From positions 1 through 40,692 of the forward strand of contig NZ_JACMYP010000046.1 in the NCBI RefSeq assembly GCF_020889705.1: a stretch of DNA of 40,692 bases, written 5' to 3'. Positions 36,708-40,692 of the stretch are shown here, piece by piece. The notes beneath the pieces were generated by a model that saw only the letters and a list, made by a program, of their open reading frames with translations, was not told the origin of the DNA and did no database searches. The first letter of the stretch is position 1. Each line of letters opens with the position of its first letter. This DNA comes from Bradyrhizobium altum. GTDB taxonomy: Bacteria; Pseudomonadota; Alphaproteobacteria; Rhizobiales; Xanthobacteraceae. A program made the translations under genes and the position numbers.

Positions 36708-38612
36708 TTGGCGATCACCCGACGACACCTCCTTCAAGGCAGCGCACTGGCGGCACTCGCGCCGGCGCTCGGACTGAACTCCGGCCTGTCGGCGATCACG
36801 CCGGCACTCGCCGACGATGCCCCCAACGGGCTGAAATGGCGCCACGGCCTCTCCACCTACGGCGAAATCAAGTACCCGGCCGACTTCAAGCGCTACGATT
36901 ACGTCAAGCCGGACGCGCCGAAGGGCGGCGTGGTGCGGCTGTTCCAGCCCGGCACCTATGACAGCTTCAACCTGGTCGTTGCGGGATTGAAGGGCACGGT
37001 CGCCGCGGCGGTCACCCGCATTTACGACTCGCTGATGGAAGCCTCGCTCGACGAGCCCGATACCTATTACGGCGAGCTCGCCGAAGGCGCGGCTTTCCCC
37101 GACGATTTCTCCTACGTGATCTACCGCCTCCGTCCCGGGTCGCGCTGGCACGATGGCAAGCCGGTCACGCCTGAAGACGTGATCTTCTCCTTCGAGGCGC
37201 TGAAGGCGAACAGCCCGATGTTCAGCGCTTACTACCGGCATATCGCAAAGGCCGAGAAGATCGGCGATCGCGACGTCAAGTTCACCTTCGACAGCCCGGG
37301 CAACCGCGAGCTGCCGATGATCACCGGTCAGCTCGTCATCCTGCCCAAGCATTGGTGGGAGGGCACCGACGCGCAGGGCAAGAAGCGTGACATCAGCGCG
37401 AGCACGCTGGAGCCGCCGCTTGGGTCCGGCCCCTACAAGATCAAGGAATTCGTCGCCGGACGATCGGTCGTGCTCGAGCGCGTCAAGGATTACTGGGGCA
37501 AGGACATTCCGATTGCGATCGGGCAGAATAATTTCGATGAGCTGCGCTACGAGTATTTCCGCGACGACACCGTCGCGCGCGAGGCGTTGAAGGCCGACCA
37601 GTTCGATTGGTACAACGAACGCAGCGCCAAGGAATGGGCGTCGGCCTACGACGTTCCGCCGGTGCGCGAGAACCGGCTGCTCAAGGAGCTCTTCACCGTC
37701 CGCAATCAAGGCCGGATGCAGGGCTGGGTGTTCAACCTGAGGCGTCCGAAATTCGCGGACCCCAGGCTGCGCCGCGCCTTCAACTACGCGTTCGATTTCG
37801 AAGAGATGAACCGCGTGCTCTCGACCGGGGAGTACCATCGCGATTCAAGCTATTTCGACGGCATCCCCGATCTGATGGCGACCGGCCTGCCGGAAGGCAA
37901 GGAGCTCGAGCTCCTGGAGACGCTGCGTGACAAGGTGCCGCCGGAAGTCTTCACGACGCCCTACACGAACCCGGTCGGCGGCACACCGGAGAACGTCCGC
38001 GCCAATCTGCGCGAGGCGACGCGGCTGCTGAAGGAAGCCGGCTTCGAGATCCGCGATCGCAAGCTGGTCGATTCCTCGGGCCAGCCGTTTACGGTCGAGA
38101 TCCTCGGCAACAGCGGCGATTCCGGCATGGAGCGGATCACGCTGTTCTACAAGCCGAGCCTGGAGCGCCTCGGCATCACCGTCAATCTGCGCGCCGTCGA
38201 CACCGTGCAGTATCAGAACCGGGTACGCGATTTCGATTTCGAGATGGTCACCCAGGTGTGGGGCCAGTCGATCTCGCCCGGCAACGAACAGCGCGACAAT
38301 TTCGGCTCGCAGGCCGCCGACCGGGCGGGCTCGAACAATCTTCCCGGCATCAAGAATCCGGCCGTCGATGCCATCATCGAGCGCATCATCTTCGCCAACA
38401 GCCGCGCCGATCAGATCGCCGCCGCCAAGGCGCTGGACCGGGTTCTACTCTGGAACTTCTATTGCGTTCCACACTTCAACTACGACAAGCAGCGCTATAT
38501 CTACTGGGATCGCTTCAGCCATCCCGATCCGCTGCCGAAATACGCGGTTTCAGGTTTCCCAAATCTTTGGTGGTACGACGCCGACAAGGCAGCCAAGCTC
38601 AAGCGTTCATAA
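36708..38612 (+). CDS. YejA-type ABC transporter substrate-binding protein, copy 1
   Basis: A 634-residue periplasmic solute-binding protein of family 5 (SBP_bac_5), for peptides or opines. It starts with TTG at 36708, behind CAGGAAG at 36694-36700. The signal peptide is of Tat type (ITRRHLLQGSALAALAPALG; cleavage near LA-DDA). YejA-specific text follows: HGLSTYGEIKYPADFKRYDYV, PDAPKGGVVRLF, then SRWHDGKPVTPEDVIFSFE and LEPPLGSGPYKI. The C-terminus is FPNLWWYDADKAAKLKRS. In E. coli YejABEF imports peptides such as microcin C. The next gene, 16 bases on, is a paralogue, followed by yejB. Confidence 0.93.
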   Translation: MAITRRHLLQGSALAALAPALGLNSGLSAITPALADDAPNGLKWRHGLSTYGEIKYPADFKRYDYVKPDAPKGGVVRLFQPGTYDSFNLVVAGLKGTVAAAVTRIYDSLMEASLDEPDTYYGELAEGAAFPDDFSYVIYRLRPGSRWHDGKPVTPEDVIFSFEALKANSPMFSAYYRHIAKAEKIGDRDVKFTFDSPGNRELPMITGQLVILPKHWWEGTDAQGKKRDISASTLEPPLGSGPYKIKEFVAGRSVVLERVKDYWGKDIPIAIGQNNFDELRYEYFRDDTVAREALKADQFDWYNERSAKEWASAYDVPPVRENRLLKELFTVRNQGRMQGWVFNLRRPKFADPRLRRAFNYAFDFEEMNRVLSTGEYHRDSSYFDGIPDLMATGLPEGKELELLETLRDKVPPEVFTTPYTNPVGGTPENVRANLREATRLLKEAGFEIRDRKLVDSSGQPFTVEILGNSGDSGMERITLFYKPSLERLGITVNLRAVDTVQYQNRVRDFDFEMVTQVWGQSISPGNEQRDNFGSQAADRAGSNNLPGIKNPAVDAIIERIIFANSRADQIAAAKALDRVLLWNFYCVPHFNYDKQRYIYWDRFSHPDPLPKYAVSGFPNLWWYDADKAAKLKRS

Positions 38613-38628
38613 GCTCAAGGATCCGCGC

Positions 38629-40500
38629 ATGGCGCTATTCTCCCGTCGGCACGCACTCGGTCTCGGCATCGGCGCGTTGAGTGCTGCAGGCCTGCGGACT
38701 GCACCGGCAGTGGCCGACAACGGAGCCGAAATGCACGGCATGTCGGTGTTCGGCGACCTGAAATATCCCGCGGATTTCCAGATCTTCGACTACGTCGATC
38801 CGAAAGCGCCGAAGGGCGGCGCCTTCTCGGTGATTCCGTGGGTGCGCGCCTACAACCAGTCCTACTATACCTTCAACTCGCTGAACGCCTATGTCCTGAA
38901 GGGCGAGGGCGCGCAGGGCATGGACATGACGTTCGCGGCGCTGATGTCGCGCGCCAACGACGAGCCCGACGCGATGTACGGCTTTGCCGCGAAGTCGGTG
39001 CAGATCTCGCCCGGCAAGCTGACCTACCGCTTCACCATGCGCCCCGAAGCGCGCTTCCATGACGGCTCGAAGCTGACCGCGCAGGACGTCGCCTTCTCGC
39101 TCAATACGCTGAAGGAAAAGGGCCACCCGCTGATCCAGGTGCAGCTCCGCGACTTCGTCAAGGCCGAGGCGCCCGACGACGCGACTGTGGTGGTGACCTT
39201 CGCAGCGGGCCGCGCGCGCGACGTGCCGCTCTATGTCGCGAGCCTGCCGATCTTCTCCAAGGCCTACTACGCGACGCGCTCGTTCGAGGAATCGACGCTC
39301 GATGCGCCGCTCGGCTCGGGGCCGTACAAGGTGGGCCGATTCGAGGTCAATCGCTACGTCGAATACGATCGCGTCAAGGACTGGTGGGGCGCCGATCTTC
39401 CGGTCAATCGCGGCAGCTACAATTTCGACACCGTGCGCTACGAATTCTATCGCGACCGTGACGTGGCATTCGAGGGCTTTACCTCGAAGAGCTATCTGTT
39501 CCGCGAGGAGTTCACTGCGCGGGTCTGGGCGACACGCTACGATTTCCCTGCGGTGAAGGACGGCCGAGTCAAGCGCGAGACGCTGCCCGACGACACGCCG
39601 TCCGGTGCGCAGGGCTGGTTCATCAACATGCGCCGCGACAAGTTCAAGGATCCGCGCGTGCGCGAGGCGCTGATCTGCGCCTTCGACTTCGAGTGGACCA
39701 ACAAGACCATCATGTACGATGCCTATGCGCGCACCGTGTCACCATTCCAGAACTCGGACATGGTGGCGGAAGGGCCTCCCTCACCGGAGGAGCTTGCGTT
39801 GCTCGAGCCGTTCCGCGGCCAGGTGCCCGACGAGGTGTTCGGGTTGCCGTTCGTGCCGCCGATGTCGGACGGCTCCGGTCAGGACCGCGCGCTGCTGCGC
39901 AAGGCGGTGCAGCTGCTCAACGAGGCCGGCTGCGTGGTCAAGGACGGCAAGCGCGTGCTGCCGAACGGCCCGCCCATTACCATCGAATTCCTCAACGACG
40001 AGCCCTCGCTGCAACCGCACCACGGACCTTACATCAAGAATCTCGGCACGCTCGGCATCGATGCGACATTCCGCCTGGTCGACGCGGTGCAGTACCGCGC
40101 CCGGGTGGAAGACTTCGATTTCGACATGACCATGCAGCGCTTCAGCTTCTCGGCGACGCCCGGCGACAGCATGCGGCCGTTCTTCTCCTCGGAGGCTGCG
40201 AAGACCAAGGGCTCCTACAATCTCGCAGGCATATCCAATCCCGCGATCGACGTGTTGATCGAGAAGATCATCAGCGCGAACAGCCGCCATGAGCTGACGA
40301 TCGCGTGCCGCGCCTTCGACCGGGTGTTTCGCGCCGGCCGTTACTGGGTGCCGCAATGGTACCGCAACACGCATCCGATCGCCTATTGGGATCAGTTCGG
40401 ACACACCGAGAAGCTGGCAAAATATACCCAGGGCGTCGGTGCGCCGGAGAATTGGTGGTACGATGCCGCCAAGGCCGCGAAGCTCGAGCAGGCGAAGTAG
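38629..40500 (+). CDS. YejA-type ABC transporter substrate-binding protein, copy 2
   Basis: A 623-residue paralogue of the preceding protein with the same order of landmarks: HGMSVFGDLKYPADFQIFDYV, PKAPKGGAFSVI, ARFHDGSKLTAQDVAFSL, LDAPLGSGPYKVG and the ending APENWWYDAAKAAKLEQAK. The signal peptide has twin arginines (FSRRHALGLGIGALSAAGL), suggesting Tat export. The ATG at 38629 has CAAGGA upstream. The two copies differ widely outside these motifs, so the duplication is old, and they probably bind different peptides while sharing one permease. The stop is 3 bases before yejB. Confidence 0.93.
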   Translation: MALFSRRHALGLGIGALSAAGLRTAPAVADNGAEMHGMSVFGDLKYPADFQIFDYVDPKAPKGGAFSVIPWVRAYNQSYYTFNSLNAYVLKGEGAQGMDMTFAALMSRANDEPDAMYGFAAKSVQISPGKLTYRFTMRPEARFHDGSKLTAQDVAFSLNTLKEKGHPLIQVQLRDFVKAEAPDDATVVVTFAAGRARDVPLYVASLPIFSKAYYATRSFEESTLDAPLGSGPYKVGRFEVNRYVEYDRVKDWWGADLPVNRGSYNFDTVRYEFYRDRDVAFEGFTSKSYLFREEFTARVWATRYDFPAVKDGRVKRETLPDDTPSGAQGWFINMRRDKFKDPRVREALICAFDFEWTNKTIMYDAYARTVSPFQNSDMVAEGPPSPEELALLEPFRGQVPDEVFGLPFVPPMSDGSGQDRALLRKAVQLLNEAGCVVKDGKRVLPNGPPITIEFLNDEPSLQPHHGPYIKNLGTLGIDATFRLVDAVQYRARVEDFDFDMTMQRFSFSATPGDSMRPFFSSEAAKTKGSYNLAGISNPAIDVLIEKIISANSRHELTIACRAFDRVFRAGRYWVPQWYRNTHPIAYWDQFGHTEKLAKYTQGVGAPENWWYDAAKAAKLEQAK

Positions 40501-40503
40501 CCG

Positions 40504-40692
40504 ATGAGCGCCTATATCGCCCGACGTATCTTTCTGATGCTGCCGACGCTGCTCGGCATCCTGTTCGTCTCCTTCGTGGTCGTGCAGTTTGCTCCCGGCG
40601 GTCCGGTCGAGCGTGTCATCGCGCAGATCAACGGCGCCGACACCGGCGGCACCTCGCGCGTCTCGGGTGGCGGCGGCGATTTCGGCGCGCAG
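40504..40692 (+). CDS. yejB: YejB-type ABC transporter permease (3' end cut by window)
   Basis: The first 63 residues of an inner-membrane permease: MSAYIARRIFLMLPTLLGIL opens the first helix, followed by FVSFVVVQFAPGGPVERVIAQ, typical of oligopeptide permease subunit B (DppB/OppB/YejB). A Gly/Ser-rich loop (GADTGGTSRVSGGGGDFGAQ) then begins, as in YejB proteins, which have a longer first periplasmic loop. It starts 3 bases after the second binding-protein gene and runs off the window; yejE and yejF are expected beyond. Confidence 0.88.
   Translation, partial: MSAYIARRIFLMLPTLLGILFVSFVVVQFAPGGPVERVIAQINGADTGGTSRVSGGGGDFGAQ

Overview
The window is high-GC chromosomal DNA from an alphaproteobacterium, most likely Bradyrhizobium or a close relative (Bradyrhizobiaceae/Nitrobacteraceae). 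The evidence is the gene content and order (coxB-coxA-ctaB-small subunit-ctaG-coxC-DUF983-surf1, a CycM-type membrane cytochrome c beside kdsB-pheA, metF-metH, IalB, a Cj0069-family protein) and several intergenic palindromic repeats of the kind I associate with these genomes. No rRNA, tRNA, CRISPR array, transposase, integrase or phage gene was seen. Most of the window reads as core chromosome with two accessory-looking stretches (about 8.4-20 kb efflux and 20-25.5 kb metal stress).

Layout. 1-8.3 kb: the end of a TlpA-like thioredoxin, a convergent IalB-family protein, then the plus-strand aa3-type cytochrome c oxidase operon with its assembly factors (heme O synthase CtaB, copper chaperone CtaG/Cox11, SURF1) and two internal hairpins that may set subunit ratios. 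8.4-18.9 kb: a COG4705 membrane protein, an RND efflux operon (esterase-like protein, adaptor and pump, each overlapping the next by an ATGA) divergent from a LysR regulator, and an EmrAB-type MFS efflux pair divergent from a TetR regulator, with two palindromic operators bracketing the promoter. 18.9-20.0 kb: a small membrane protein and a RibD/DHFR-like reductase. 20.2-25.5 kb: a chromate/oxidative-stress run on the minus strand (rhodanese-ChrB, ChrA, a PepSY peptide, a CusF-like OB-fold protein and a Tat-exported Fe/Mn superoxide dismutase), divergent from an RcnR-RcnA nickel/cobalt sensor-exporter pair. 25.6-27.7 kb: a Cj0069-family ATP-grasp-like protein and a glutathione transferase/maleylacetoacetate isomerase-like protein. 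27.8-32.6 kb: metF-metH on the minus strand, with an unexplained set of alternative hairpins upstream. 33.0-36.5 kb: a luciferase-like flavin monooxygenase, kdsB-pheA, and cycM. 36.7-40.7 kb: two tandem YejA-type peptide-binding proteins and the start of yejB, cut by the window edge.

How the parts work together. CycM (36 kb) is the known type of membrane cytochrome c that feeds electrons to the CoxBAC oxidase encoded at 1.7-7 kb, and CtaB, CtaG and SURF1 build that oxidase. MetF supplies 5-methyl-tetrahydrofolate to MetH. The chromate run couples efflux (ChrA) and sensing (ChrB) to removal of superoxide formed by chromate reduction (SOD), and has two small exported proteins of unknown role. 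No outer-membrane factor gene accompanies either efflux pump here. All functional calls are from reading protein motifs by eye; no database search was run.
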